DNA of 64,000 bases from Myxococcus hansupus (GCF_000280925.3 NZ_CP012109.1:7088501-7152500), one strand, 5' to 3'; shown: positions 38,906 through 48,687, counted from the stretch's first letter. The notes: a model not told the origin generated them from the letters alone. Made by a program: numbers and translations.

Positions 38906-39175
38906 CTAGACGTGGACGCGGCGTCCCCTGCCCGCCAGGCCGACGAGGAACAGCACCAGGAGTGCGCCCAGGACGGAGAAGAGAAGACCCGTCGGGTGCA
39001 GATCGAACACACGGCCGTCACTGCGGAACAGCGACGAGATAAAGCCGCCCACGAAGGAGCCGGCGATACCCAGCAGCGTCGTGGCAAGCAGTCCCATGGA
39101 CTGGTTGCCCGGCATGAGCGCGCGGGCAATGAGACCCGCCAGAAGGCCGATGACCAGGAACGCGATAATCCCCAT
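38906..39175 (-). CDS. GlsB/YeaQ/YmgE-family (transglycosylase-associated) membrane protein
   Basis: An 89-residue protein of three membrane helices: MGIIAFLVIGLLAGLIARAL with the family MPGNQ loop, LLATTLLGIAGSFVGGFISSL, and LLFSVLGALLVLFLVGL. This family is small, stress-linked and of unknown function despite its name. The ATG at 39175 has an excellent ribosome binding site (GGGAGGT). It is a single gene on the minus strand between radA (divergent) and bioB. Confidence 0.9.
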   Translation of the reverse strand: MGIIAFLVIGLLAGLIARALMPGNQSMGLLATTLLGIAGSFVGGFISSLFRSDGRVFDLHPTGLLFSVLGALLVLFLVGLAGRGRRVHV

Positions 39176-39356
39176 GACTACCTCCCTTGATTGGTTAGCG
39201 GCGCAGGGTGCGTCGCCCACTGGGAGCAAACCTGGGCTGCCCCACCCCTTCGTACAACTTGGCGTGATGGGCTTGACATGACGCCTGCCTGCTCTGCGGT
39301 CATGCCTGCCTGTAAGGCCGCAAAAACGTCAGGGTTCCGCGCTATTCACCCAACCC

Positions 39357-40724
39357 ATGGCGAAGGCGAAGACGCACTACACCTGTCAGGCGTGTGGGTA
39401 CAAAACGGCGAAGTGGCTCGGGAAGTGCCCGGACTGTGGCGCGTGGAGCTCCCTGCTGGAGGAGAGCGACCCGAAGTCGGATGACCGGCGTCCGGCGTGG
39501 GGGGCCTCGGGTGGCGCGGCGCGGCCCACGCTGCTGAAGGACGTGAGCGGCGAGACGGAGACGCGGCGCCGCACGGGCATCGCCGAGTTCGACCGGGTGC
39601 TGGGCGGCGGCGTGGTGGGCGGCTCCCTCGTGTTGCTGGGGGGTGACCCCGGTATCGGCAAGTCCACGCTGCTGCTGGCCGCGCTGGACAAGCTGGCGCG
39701 TCACGGACCGGTGCTCTACGTCTCCGGTGAAGAGAGCCTGCGGCAGACGAAGATGCGCGCCGAGCGGCTCCGCGTGACGGGCGACTCCATCCACCTGTTC
39801 GCGGAGACGGACGCGGAGCGGGTGCTGACCGCGGCGGAGGCGCTGAAGCCGCAGGCGCTGGTGGTGGACTCCATCCAGACCATGTACCTGCCGGAGCTGG
39901 GCAACGCGCCGGGCAGCATCACCCAGGTGCGCGAGGTGGCGGGCCGGCTGATGGCCTACGCGAAGCGCTCGGGCGTGCCGACGTTCCTCGTGGGCCACGT
40001 GACGAAGGAAGGCTCCATCGCGGGCCCGCGCGTGCTGGAGCACATGGTGGACACGGTCCTCTACTTCGAGGGCGAGCGTGGCCACCCGTTCCGCATCCTG
40101 CGCGCGCACAAGAACCGCTTCGGCTCCACGAACGAGATTGGCGTCTTCGAGATGAAGGGCGCGGGGCTCGCGGAGGTGCCGGACCCGTCCGCGCTGTTCC
40201 TGTCGGAGCGGCCGGTGGGCAAGTCGGGCAGCGTCGTGACCAGCACGCTCAACGGCACGCGCCCGCTGCTGGTGGAGGTGCAGGCGCTGGTGGCGCCCAC
40301 GGGTTACGGCACCGCACGGCGCACGGCCATTGGCGTGGACGGCAACCGCGTGGCGCTGCTGGCCGCGGTGCTGGAGAAGAAGGAGGAGATTCCGCTGGTG
40401 GGCTGCGACCTGTTCGTCAACGTGGCGGGCGGCATGCAGCTCACGGAGCCGGCATGTGACCTCGCGGTGTGCGCGGCGTTGGTGAGCAGCCTGCAGAACC
40501 GGCCGTTGGACCCGAAGACGCTGGTGATTGGCGAAGTGGGCCTCGCGGGAGAGGTGCGCGCGGTGGGGCAAGTGGAGCCCCGGCTGGCGGAAGCCGCGAA
40601 GATGGGCTTCCAGCGCGTGGTGATGCCCGCGGGCAGCGCGCGGCGGCTGGAGGACGCGGGCCCGAAGATGAAGGTCGTCGGCGTGGAGACGCTCGGCGAC
40701 GCGCTGGTCGCGATGTTCGACTGA
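39357..40724 (+). CDS. radA: DNA repair protein RadA (Sms)
   Basis: RecA-like, Lon-related ATPase that drives branch migration during homologous recombination. The 455-residue product has an N-terminal C4 zinc finger (YTCQACGYKTAKWLGKCPDCGAW). It continues with the RecA-like domain with Walker A GGDPGIGKSTLLL at about 98-110, YVSGEES, the RadA-specific KNRFGSTNEIGVFEM motif and a C-terminal Lon protease-like domain (LVGCDLFVNVAGGMQLTEPACDLAVCAAL) without catalytic Ser-Lys activity expected. A perfect hairpin follows the gene. Confidence 0.97.
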   Translation: MAKAKTHYTCQACGYKTAKWLGKCPDCGAWSSLLEESDPKSDDRRPAWGASGGAARPTLLKDVSGETETRRRTGIAEFDRVLGGGVVGGSLVLLGGDPGIGKSTLLLAALDKLARHGPVLYVSGEESLRQTKMRAERLRVTGDSIHLFAETDAERVLTAAEALKPQALVVDSIQTMYLPELGNAPGSITQVREVAGRLMAYAKRSGVPTFLVGHVTKEGSIAGPRVLEHMVDTVLYFEGERGHPFRILRAHKNRFGSTNEIGVFEMKGAGLAEVPDPSALFLSERPVGKSGSVVTSTLNGTRPLLVEVQALVAPTGYGTARRTAIGVDGNRVALLAAVLEKKEEIPLVGCDLFVNVAGGMQLTEPACDLAVCAALVSSLQNRPLDPKTLVIGEVGLAGEVRAVGQVEPRLAEAAKMGFQRVVMPAGSARRLEDAGPKMKVVGVETLGDALVAMFD

Positions 40725-41159
40725 GTCGGCCACACTGCGGTCCATGAAGCAGCTCCCTGTGTCACAACACAGGGAGCGAGCCCCGGCAGCGATTCCACCG
40801 CGGGCCTGGACCACCATGTCTCTGAATGATTCCACGAAGAGAGATGGCATCCAGGGTACCAAGGCCTCGCTCATGACAAAGGCTTCGCGCGGCGCTGCCT
40901 GCAACCGGCATCTCGTCGAGTGAACAGGCTTGGTTCACTCGGCCATCGGACGCACGCACCGCTGGCTGCTCCACGTCCCGACATACTGGCGAAGTACTGA
41001 AACACCGCACCCCATGGCTTGAAAGCCGATGCCTGCACGCGGTGTCTCTGCGCACAGACAGCCAGGGTTCTGAGCGCCCGCCACTCCAGGTGGGCCCAGA
41101 CGAGATGGCGCCGGGCCCACGAGGCCGCGCCTGTTCTCACCCCTGGCCACGGGAGCGCC
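40725..41159. other. 435-bp gap between radA and the GH18 gene
   Basis: Apart from the radA hairpin at 40752-40777, no supported gene is seen. Frames on both strands are short or have poor codon periodicity. The base composition is less GC-rich than neighbouring genes. The segment before 41160 ends with a GGGAG ribosome binding site for the GH18 lipoprotein and should carry its promoter. Confidence 0.5.
40752..40777 (+). terminator. hairpin after radA
   Basis: GCTCCCTGTGT (40752-40762) and ACACAGGGAGC (40767-40777) form a perfect 11-bp stem with a CACA tetraloop, 27 bases after the radA stop. There is no U-run. Confidence 0.7.
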
Positions 41160-43334
41160 ATGAAAAGACACTTCACGTGGTTCATGTTGGCAGTCGGTGT
41201 TCATCTCAGTGCATGTGGCAATGAATCCATCGCGGAGGGCCTGTCCCCACGGGACTTCGCGCCCGAAGACGCCGCGCCCGTCCATGCGGAAGCCGTGGCG
41301 GATGACGCGGCGACGCTCTACGAGGACGCGCTCGGGCCCGGCTGGGTGGACTGGTCCTGGGCCACCCGCAACCTCGCGGCGACTTCCCCCGTGGCCTCGG
41401 GCACGCGCGCCATCTCGGTGACGTTCGGCCCGTGGACCGGCCTCTATCTCCACCACACCGGTGTCTCCACCACCGGGCTCGAGTTCATCGAGTTCCAAGT
41501 CCACGGCGGCGCCACCACCAACCCCGCCCTCACCGCGTACGCCACCGTGGGCAACCAGGCCCGGCCCACCGTCTCCATCAACCGCTACTGCGACGGCGGC
41601 GCCATCAAGGCCGGCGCCTGGACACGCTGCCGCGTCCCCCTCACCGCGCTCAACGTCGCCAACGTCACGATGGACGGCCTCGCCATCCAGGAAGGCGCGG
41701 GCCGCAACCTGCCAGTGATGGCGTTCGACAGCCTGCGCCTGGGCTCGTCCACCCTTCCCGCGCCGGGCAACGTGAAGGCCGTGGCCTCCGCGTCGGACGT
41801 CTCCCTGACGTGGAACACCGTGAGCGGCGCCACCGGGTACCACGTCTACCGCGCCACCTCGCAGACGGGCACGTACACGAAGCGCACGACGTCACCGCTC
41901 ACCAACACCACGTACCGTGACGCCGGCCTCACCGCGGGCGCGACGTACTGGTACGCCGTGACGGCGGTGAGCGGCGGCGGCGAGGGCCTCCGCTCCGCGC
42001 CCATCTCCGCCACCGTCTCGAATCCGCAGCAACAGGTCGCCATCACGGTGAGCCCCACCAGCGCGTCGCTCGCGCTCGGTGCCTCGCGAGCCTTCGCCGC
42101 CACGGTGACGGGCAGCAGCAACACCGGCGTGACGTGGTCCGTGCAGCAGGGCCCCACGGGCGGCACCATCACCAGCAGCGGCCAGTACACGGCGCCTCGG
42201 ACGGCGGGCACCTACCACGTCATCGCCACCAGCCAGGCCGACACCACGAAGAAGGCGACCGCCACCGTCACCGTGACGGCGACGCAGCCGTCCACGGGCA
42301 AGTGGGTGTCCGGCTATTACACCGGCTGGAACGCCGACCTCTATCCCCCGGAGAAGGTGGACTTCACCGCGCTGACGCACATCATCGTCGGCCGCGTCAC
42401 GCCCAGGCCGGACGGCACGCTGAACACGGCCTTCGACAACAACAACGGTCCGCAAATCGCGCGGACGCTCGCGCAGCGGGCACACGCCGCCGGGCGCAAG
42501 GCCATCATCATGGTGGGCGGCGCGGGTGAGCACGCGGGCTGGGTGGCCGCGGCCTCCAACGCGAACCGAGCGAAGTTCGTGCAGAACCTCCTCAACGCCA
42601 TGGACACCTTCGGCTACGACGGGCTCGACATCGACTGGGAGCCCGTGGAGGCGGCGGACAAGCCGAACCTGCTCGCGCTGGTGAAGGAGCTCCGCGCGGC
42701 GCGGCCGAACATGCTGCTCACCTTCCCCATCGGGTGGATCAACAGCAACTTCGCCAGCGACGCGGACCCGTGGTTCGCCAACCTGGCGCCCTACCTGGAC
42801 CAGATCAACATCATGTCCTACGAGATGATTGGCCCGTGGGACGGCTGGCAGTCCTGGTACACGTCCGCGCTCTACGGTGAGTCCGGCAACCGGCCCACGT
42901 CCGTGTCCTCCAGCCTCCAGGGCTGGGCCCGCGCGGGCATCCCCAAGGCGAAGCTGGGCATGGGCATCCCGTTCTACGGCATGGCCTGGCGCAACATCAC
43001 CGGCCCCTACCAGAACTTCACGAACTGGTCCGACTACGTGGGCAGCGACAACTCGTTCACCTACAGGAAGATTCAGCAGCTCTCCGCGTCCGGAACGTAC
43101 CGCTGGGACGCGGTGGCCGCGGCCACCTACCTCACCTTCAACACGCCCGTGGAGGACGGCACCGTGCGGTGGATTTCCTACGACGGTCCGCAGGCCATCG
43201 CCGCCAAGGGCGCCTACGCGAAGGACCAGGGTTTTGGTGGCACCATCATCTGGACCATCAACCAGGGCTGCACCAACCCCAGCACGGGCGCCAACCCGCT
43301 GCTGGACGCCGTGAGGGACTCCTTCCTCCGGTAG
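41160..43334 (+). CDS. modular GH18 (chitinase-like) lipoprotein
   Basis: A 724-residue lipoprotein: lipobox LSAC (Cys at about 19). A beta-rich N-terminal module (about 45-195) looks like a carbohydrate-binding or jelly-roll domain. A fibronectin type III domain (about 200-285, NVKAVASASDVSLTWNTV) and a bacterial Ig-like domain (about 290-375) follow. The C-terminal GH18 barrel from about 380 has the catalytic motif YDGLDIDWEP (the D-x-D-x-E set, acid Glu). The barrel is typical of chitinases and related hydrolases. The signal peptide and lipid anchor suggest surface display. It is a plausible predation or cell-wall-turnover enzyme; substrate is not proven. Confidence 0.9.
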   Translation: MKRHFTWFMLAVGVHLSACGNESIAEGLSPRDFAPEDAAPVHAEAVADDAATLYEDALGPGWVDWSWATRNLAATSPVASGTRAISVTFGPWTGLYLHHTGVSTTGLEFIEFQVHGGATTNPALTAYATVGNQARPTVSINRYCDGGAIKAGAWTRCRVPLTALNVANVTMDGLAIQEGAGRNLPVMAFDSLRLGSSTLPAPGNVKAVASASDVSLTWNTVSGATGYHVYRATSQTGTYTKRTTSPLTNTTYRDAGLTAGATYWYAVTAVSGGGEGLRSAPISATVSNPQQQVAITVSPTSASLALGASRAFAATVTGSSNTGVTWSVQQGPTGGTITSSGQYTAPRTAGTYHVIATSQADTTKKATATVTVTATQPSTGKWVSGYYTGWNADLYPPEKVDFTALTHIIVGRVTPRPDGTLNTAFDNNNGPQIARTLAQRAHAAGRKAIIMVGGAGEHAGWVAAASNANRAKFVQNLLNAMDTFGYDGLDIDWEPVEAADKPNLLALVKELRAARPNMLLTFPIGWINSNFASDADPWFANLAPYLDQINIMSYEMIGPWDGWQSWYTSALYGESGNRPTSVSSSLQGWARAGIPKAKLGMGIPFYGMAWRNITGPYQNFTNWSDYVGSDNSFTYRKIQQLSASGTYRWDAVAAATYLTFNTPVEDGTVRWISYDGPQAIAAKGAYAKDQGFGGTIIWTINQGCTNPSTGANPLLDAVRDSFLR

Positions 43335-43342
43335 CCACGCGA

Positions 43343-43376
43343 GGGCGCGTGTCCAACGTCACTCGGACACGCGCCC
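43343..43376. terminator. bidirectional terminator hairpin
   Basis: GGGCGCGTGTCC (43343-43354) and GGACACGCGCCC (43365-43376) form a perfect 12-bp stem with a 10-base loop in the 56-bp gap between the converging GH18 and RibD-C-like genes. Confidence 0.7.
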
Positions 43377-43390
43377 CAGCGGCTCCGCGC

Positions 43391-43939
43391 CTACGCCGGC
43401 TTCGGTATGACGGCGTAGCGCAGCAGCAGCACGCCGTTGCCGTAGACCTTGGTGGACTTCAGCTCCAGGTCCACCACGGTCCGCAGCGACGACACCAGCG
43501 GGATGCCCGCGCCGAGAATCAGCGGGTTCACCTTGAGCAGGACCTCGTCAATCAAGCCCTCGGCGAACAGCACCCCCGCGAACGCGCCGCCACCGGACAG
43601 GTAGATGTCGCCGCCCTCCTGGGCCTTCAGGCGCCGGACCTCGCCGACCGCGTCGTCCGCCACCAACGTCACCCGAGGATTCGGGCTCTCCTTCATCGTG
43701 CGGCTGAAGACGTAGGTGTCCATCTTCGCGTACGGGTCCGTCACGCCTTCCTTGAGGCCGACCTCGTAGGTGCGGCGCCCCATGAGCGCCGTCGTATAGG
43801 TCGCCAGCGACGCGATGAAATCCATCACGTGTTCGCTGTCTTCAATGAGCCGCTTCTGCATGAACGCGCCGTACGTGTCGTCCTCGTGGGCGATGAAACC
43901 GTCGACGCTGGTGGCAACGTGGTACTTGAGCTTTCGCAT
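43391..43939 (-). CDS. dihydrofolate reductase/RibD C-terminal-like protein
   Basis: A 182-residue stand-alone RibD_C/DHFR-fold protein. It opens with MRKLKYHVATSVDGFIAHEDDT, the strand and loop typical of this family, has ALMGRRTYEVG at about 50, GGDIYLSGGGAFAGVLFAEGLIDE (NADPH-binding glycines) at about 115 and VNPLILGAGIPL near 140. Family members reduce pterin- or flavin-type precursors; in actinobacteria and myxobacteria many are unassigned. The start at 43939 has GGAG upstream, in preference to 43966. Confidence 0.87.
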   Translation of the reverse strand: MRKLKYHVATSVDGFIAHEDDTYGAFMQKRLIEDSEHVMDFIASLATYTTALMGRRTYEVGLKEGVTDPYAKMDTYVFSRTMKESPNPRVTLVADDAVGEVRRLKAQEGGDIYLSGGGAFAGVLFAEGLIDEVLLKVNPLILGAGIPLVSSLRTVVDLELKSTKVYGNGVLLLRYAVIPKPA

Positions 43940-44232
43940 ACGTGTTCTCCATGCCGCGTGCGCCAAGGGCGCAGGGCATTCGGTTCAGGGAATACGGCTG
44001 GGGACACCACGGAGACCCACGCACCTGGGACACACCCGCATCGACGCCACGGCACAGCGGCCGGAGCGACAGGGGCGGTCCTACACAGGTGCTGGGTTAG
44101 CGAGCGGAGGTCATGGGACAGCGCCGTGAGGCGCCGAGAGCAAGCTACGCACACCCCGATGCCGCCGGCAAGCCCTGGCCTGACAAGCGGCGCGTCACGA
44201 GCGTGGTGCTCGGATAGAGTCCATGCCCGCAC

Positions 44233-45717
44233 ATGCCCTCCGGTGACCGGCAAAACTCGCGATGGCGTGACGCGTTGGGCTCGCTCTCCGCGCGGCTGCT
44301 GGTGGCATTCCTGGTGCCCACCCTGCTCTTCGTCGCGGTGGCGGGCACGGCCGTGTACCAGCTCGCGCGGTCCATCCTGGAGGAGGAGCTAGGGACCAGC
44401 CTCAGCGCCATCGCCGCCGCCACCGCCACCCAGGTCCACGGAGAACGGCTGCTCACCATCGAGCCGGGCGACGACGTCACCGGCACCCGCACGTGGCGGA
44501 ATTTCGTCCGCATGTTCGAAAGCGTCGCGGAGGCCAGCGGCGTGCGCCGCGTCTACGCCGTGGACACGCAGGGCCGCGTGCGCGTGGACGTGGGAGGCAC
44601 GCTGCCCGTGGGCACGGAGATGCCGGAGCTAGCGCGCGACCGGCTGGAGCTCACCCGCGTCTTCTCCGGCGAACGCGCCGCCAGTCAGGTGCTCTTCACC
44701 GGCTCGGATGGGCGCCTCTACAAGACGGGCTACGCCCCCATTGAATACGAAGGAAGCGTGGTGGGCGCCGTGGGCGTGGAAGGCAGCGCGGCCTTCTTCG
44801 GTTCGCTCCAGCAACTGTCCCGCACCTTCGTCACCATGGGCGCGGTGGCGCTGGGTGCGCTCGCCTTCATCGCAGTGGTGACGGCCAGAGGCCTCGCCCG
44901 GCCGCTGCGGCGCTTGATGGTGTCCGCGCTGCGAATCGGCCGGGGCGACCTGACGACGCCCGTTCCCCCGGAGCCCACATTGGAAATCGGTGTCCTCGCG
45001 CGCGAGTTGGAGGACATGCGCGGCGCATTGGAGAGCCGGGACCGGCAACTCAAGATGATGCTCGCGGGCGTCGCGCACGAGGTGCGCAACCCCATTGGAG
45101 GCATCGCCCTCTTCTCCGGCATCCTGAAGGAAGACCTGCAAGCCGGCGCACACGACGAGGCCGGCGCGCACGTGGAGCGCATCCAGCGCGAGGTGGCCTA
45201 CCTCCAGCGCATCGTCGAGGACTTCCTCGCCTTCGCCCGAGAGCAGCCCCTGGCCCGAGCGCCGGTAGAGGCCCCCTCCCTGCTCTCCATCGCCTGCGAG
45301 CTGATGGCCGCCGAAGCCAGCGCCCGCGACGTCGCCGTGGACATCGACGCCGCGCCCGCGGTGCTGGAAGCGGACGGCAGCCTGTTGACCGCCGCGCTGG
45401 TGAACCTGGTGAAGAACGCGGTGCAAGCCTCGCCCCAGGGAGGCCGCGTGCGGGTGTCTGGCACGGCGCACGGCGGCCAGTACACCATCCAGGTCCGCGA
45501 CGCCGGACCCGGGGTGCCCGCCCCGGAGCACGAACGCATCTTCGAGCCCTTCTTCACCACGCGCGAGAAGGGCACCGGCCTGGGCCTCCCGCTGGCGCGC
45601 AAGATTGCCCTCGCGCATGGTGGCATGTTGAGCCTGACCTCCGCGCCCGGCGACACGCGTTTCACACTCACGCTGCCCCTGGGCGCGGCGCCCTCGGGCG
45701 TCACCCCGCCGCGTTGA
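44233..45717 (+). CDS. membrane sensor histidine kinase (HAMP, HisKA type)
   Basis: A 494-residue kinase: a membrane helix at about 20-45, a periplasmic sensor region (about 50-190) of the double-Cache/PAS-like kind (GVRRVYAVDTQGRVRVDVGGTLPVG), a second helix at about 198-218 and HAMP at about 220-270. The HisKA domain has the phospho-accepting His in VAHEVRNPIGGI at about 280. The HATPase_c domain has LVNLVKNAVQAS, DAGPGVP and GTGLGLPLARKI. No response regulator gene adjoins it; an NtrC-family regulator lies about 4 kb away. It converges with a chemotaxis receptor gene and overlaps its end by 17 bp. Confidence 0.93.
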   Translation: MPSGDRQNSRWRDALGSLSARLLVAFLVPTLLFVAVAGTAVYQLARSILEEELGTSLSAIAAATATQVHGERLLTIEPGDDVTGTRTWRNFVRMFESVAEASGVRRVYAVDTQGRVRVDVGGTLPVGTEMPELARDRLELTRVFSGERAASQVLFTGSDGRLYKTGYAPIEYEGSVVGAVGVEGSAAFFGSLQQLSRTFVTMGAVALGALAFIAVVTARGLARPLRRLMVSALRIGRGDLTTPVPPEPTLEIGVLARELEDMRGALESRDRQLKMMLAGVAHEVRNPIGGIALFSGILKEDLQAGAHDEAGAHVERIQREVAYLQRIVEDFLAFAREQPLARAPVEAPSLLSIACELMAAEASARDVAVDIDAAPAVLEADGSLLTAALVNLVKNAVQASPQGGRVRVSGTAHGGQYTIQVRDAGPGVPAPEHERIFEPFFTTREKGTGLGLPLARKIALAHGGMLSLTSAPGDTRFTLTLPLGAAPSGVTPPR

Positions 45718-47490
45718 ACTGCCGCGCCATGCGCGTCACCTCGTCGGAGACCACCGCCAGCGTGTTGGTGGCCTCCTGCGTGGACTCCAGCCGCTTCAGC
45801 GTGGCGTCCATGAGCTGAGACAGGTCCGCGATGGCGTCGAAGATTTGCGCGAAGCCGGCATCCTGCTGCGTCACCGCGGCGGCAATCTGCCGGGCGGCGG
45901 CGGAGTTCTCCTGCGCGATGCGGGACAACTCCCGCAGCGAGTCACCCGACGCCCGCATCTGGTCCAGGCCGGTGCCGATGGTCTGCACGCCGGCCTCGCC
46001 CATCTTCGCCGCGTCGCGGATGCCGGTGCTGATGTCCTGGAGGATGGTGCGGATGCGGCGGGTCGCCTGGATGGACTGGTCCGACAAGGCGCGAATCTCG
46101 CGGGCCACCACCGCGAAGCCCCGGCCCTGCTCCCCGAGCGCGCCGCTTCAATCGCCGCGTTCACCGCCAACAGGTGGGACTGGTCGGCCAGGTCCTTCAC
46201 CGACTCGGTGATTTCTCCAATCTGCGAGGTGCTCTGCGCCAGCCGCTCCAGCCGGTCCTGGATGCCGTCCACCACGCGACGGATGTCCGTCAGGCCGGTG
46301 AGGCTCCGCTCCACCGCGGCCTCGCCCTGCTGCCCCAGCACCTCCGAGCGGCGGGCCACCTGGAGCACCGCCTCCGCCCGCTCCACCGCCATCAGCGAGG
46401 TGCGGCGAATCTCCTCGGACGTCATCTGCGCCTCGTGCAGCGCCGACGCCTGACGGACGAGGCTCTGCTGGTGCTCGCCATGCGACTCCCGCAGGTGCCG
46501 CCCCGCGCCGCTCAGCCGCGTCGCGGAGTCATTCAGCGACAGCGGCAGTTGCCGCAGCCGGACCAGCACCGCGTTCATGCCGGACGACAAGTCCCCCATC
46601 TCATCCGTGGAGACCCATGCGGGCGACATGACCCGCCCGGCCGCCAGTGACTCGATGGCCGCCCCCACCGCGCCCGCCGCGTTGGACTGACGGCGCGCCA
46701 GCATCCAGGTGGTGACGGCGGGAATCGCCAACAGCCCGCCCACCCACGCCAGCCCGAAGGCCAGCTCACCGACGAGCATTCCCCCCATGTCCATCAACGC
46801 CGCCGCGGAGCCATGCGCGCCCTCCGCCACCAGCGACGTGTGCAGCGCGTCGCGCACGCCCTGCAGCTTCACGAGCACCACGCACCCGCTGAGCACCAGC
46901 GCGCAGAGGCTGGAGCCAATGAAGGTCGTGGGCATGAACCACGCCTGACGGGGCCAGAAGAAGCCGCCCCCCTTCAGCACCAGCGTCGGGTCCTTGCGCT
47001 GCTCCTCCAGCGCCAGCGGCAGCAGCAGCTTCTCCAGCGAGACGCTGATGGGGAAACCCAGCACCACGCCGAAGCAGACGCCAATCAGCGTGCCCACCAC
47101 GACCTGGGACAGGTCCTTCTTCCACAGCAGGCACACGTGGAGGCTGAACCAGACGCCGCCCATCGTCCACGCGCCCCACGACGTGGCCACGGCCGCGCGC
47201 CAGGGCAGCCGCAGGATGCGCGTCAGCCGCTCCCCCGGCGCATCCCGGGGCCGCTCCCGCAGCGCGCCGTCCACCAGCAGGTGCAGCATCATCGCGGGAT
47301 AGGCGATGCCCAATCCCACGATGATGGGCGGCAGCACCCAGACCACCGCGACCATCCCCGACCAGCCGGCCACGCCCATGGCCATGCCATTGAGATACGC
47401 GGCGATGGGCGCCACGGGCAGCACCCACAACATGAACAGCTTGAGCGCACGTCCCCGGTACTCCTGGATGACCTTGTCTTCGGCACTCAT
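45701..47490 (-). pseudogene. methyl-accepting chemotaxis protein interrupted by a one-base frameshift
   Basis: Two minus-strand frames join into one MCP of about 597 residues. The first (from 47490) has six membrane helices (about 15-270), a HAMP-like linker and the start of the signalling domain through LLAVNAAIEAARSG. The second (ending 45701) continues it exactly with FAVVAREIRALSDQSIQATRRI and a normal C-terminal helix. The break falls at a CCCC run at 46132-46135, where one extra C (G on the coding strand) would restore the universally conserved GEQGRGFAVVA hairpin tip. This is either a sequencing error or a recent loss-of-function mutation. The sensor is membrane-embedded, without a large periplasmic domain. 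Confidence 0.85.
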
Positions 47491-47687
47491 GCGTCACATC
47501 CCCCCGAGGCCGCGTGCTCGCACCGCTCGGGTGGAGCCGGGTGTCCTCTGTCGCGAGTACCTCACTCTCCGCGCGATGCGGACAGGGTGCTCGCGCGGAA
47601 GCTGCCGCCTTCCGGACAGAGCGGACGACCCCGAGAAACGCGCGCGAAATCAACGCCCTGAAGGGATGTGCGCAGGTGTCGCGCGAT

Positions 47688-48458
47688 TCAGCCGTTGCAG
47701 CAGGCGTGGAGCGCCGCGGCGTACATCCGCAACGACTTGCGCGCGGCGGCCTGGACGCGGAAGGGCTCCCCGGTGCCCACGTCGGTGGACAGCTTGATGA
47801 TTTCCAGCGCCTCCTCCGGGTGCAGGTCGTCATAACGCGCGTGGACCTTGAGCCACATCATCGAGTGCGCATCGATGCGCGCGCCGTCCGCGGCGTAGGC
47901 GCGGAAGGGCTCCGCCACCTCCCGGGTCCACACGCCGGTGATGCCCTCCACGGCCCAGTTGGACGCGGCCACCCCTTCGGCCAGCGTGCCGTGCGCGCAC
48001 GTGTCGAGCAGGTACTCGTGCAGCGCCCGGACCTCCGGCAGCGGCGGCTGGGCGAAGACGGTGGCCGGGTCAACGCCCACGCCACGCAGCCAGTCGATGT
48101 ACCACTCGGCGTGTTTCGCCTCGACGCCCAGGTTCTGCAACAACCAGCGGCGGGCGCTCGCGTCGCCCGGGCGCTGGCCGTAGGTCGTCTTCGCCAAGGA
48201 CAGGCCCATGTACTTGGGGAAGGACTCCACGATGACGAAGAAGTTCGACAACACCCGCTGCCACTGACACAGCGGCGGGTGCTTGCCGTCGGCGGTGTCG
48301 CGAAACAGCGGCGGCCAGCAGGCGGTGTTCCAGTCGTCGCGCAGGGACTCCAGCATTGCCTCCAACCAGAGGGGATGCGCGGTGGGCGTGAGGGCGGGGG
48401 GGCTGTAACGGCGGGTCGTGGCTTCCGGGTGCGCCAGTTCCTGCAAGACGGACGGCAT
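47688..48458 (-). CDS. heme-oxygenase-like (TENA/PqqC/CADD-type) iron-dependent oxidase
   Basis: A 256-residue all-helical protein of the heme-oxygenase-like superfamily. Residues that look like iron ligands are spaced as in diiron oxidases: NLGVEAKHAEWYIDWL at about 110-125, EGVAASNWAVEGITGVW at about 160-176 and WLKVHARYDDLHPEEALEII at about 202-222. Members make C-C or N-oxidation products (for example CADD in folate synthesis, UndA, PqqC), so the reaction here is open. It is a single gene, preceded by an AT-rich upstream region with a tandem 8-bp repeat. Confidence 0.82.
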   Translation of the reverse strand: MPSVLQELAHPEATTRRYSPPALTPTAHPLWLEAMLESLRDDWNTACWPPLFRDTADGKHPPLCQWQRVLSNFFVIVESFPKYMGLSLAKTTYGQRPGDASARRWLLQNLGVEAKHAEWYIDWLRGVGVDPATVFAQPPLPEVRALHEYLLDTCAHGTLAEGVAASNWAVEGITGVWTREVAEPFRAYAADGARIDAHSMMWLKVHARYDDLHPEEALEIIKLSTDVGTGEPFRVQAAARKSLRMYAAALHACCNG

Positions 48459-48584
48459 GGAGATGCTCCTTGCTTCCCGGCGGGTGACAGGCCGGCATGG
48501 CCTCCCTCACCCGCCCAAGCAAGACGGCATGGTTGCAATCGCTTTCCGCCCGCACCACCGGCCCAAAGGCAATCAGGCGGTGTT

Positions 48585-48604
48585 TTTCAAATTCTGTTTC
48601 AAAT
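48585..48604. promoter_or_regulatory. tandem TTTCAAAT repeat upstream of the oxidase gene
   Basis: TTTCAAAT occurs at 48585-48592 and again at 48597-48604 with a 12-base period, inside a short AT-rich island in otherwise GC-rich DNA. It is 127-146 bp upstream of the oxidase gene at 48458 and about 80 bp before the end of the NUDIX gene. Direct repeats at about one helical turn suggest a regulator-binding site; the protein is unknown. Confidence 0.3.
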
Positions 48605-48687
48605 CAGGGCGCGGACGCGCGGGCTCGGTCCGCCGCCCCACAGTGCCCTGGACCCCGGGGACATGCGCGCGTCCAACACCCACCGCT

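Noticed and set aside
39274-39320. CATGAC ... GTCATG dyad and repeated CCTGCCTG before radA
   Set aside because: Half-sites are short and do not match a known SOS box or other operator well enough to call.
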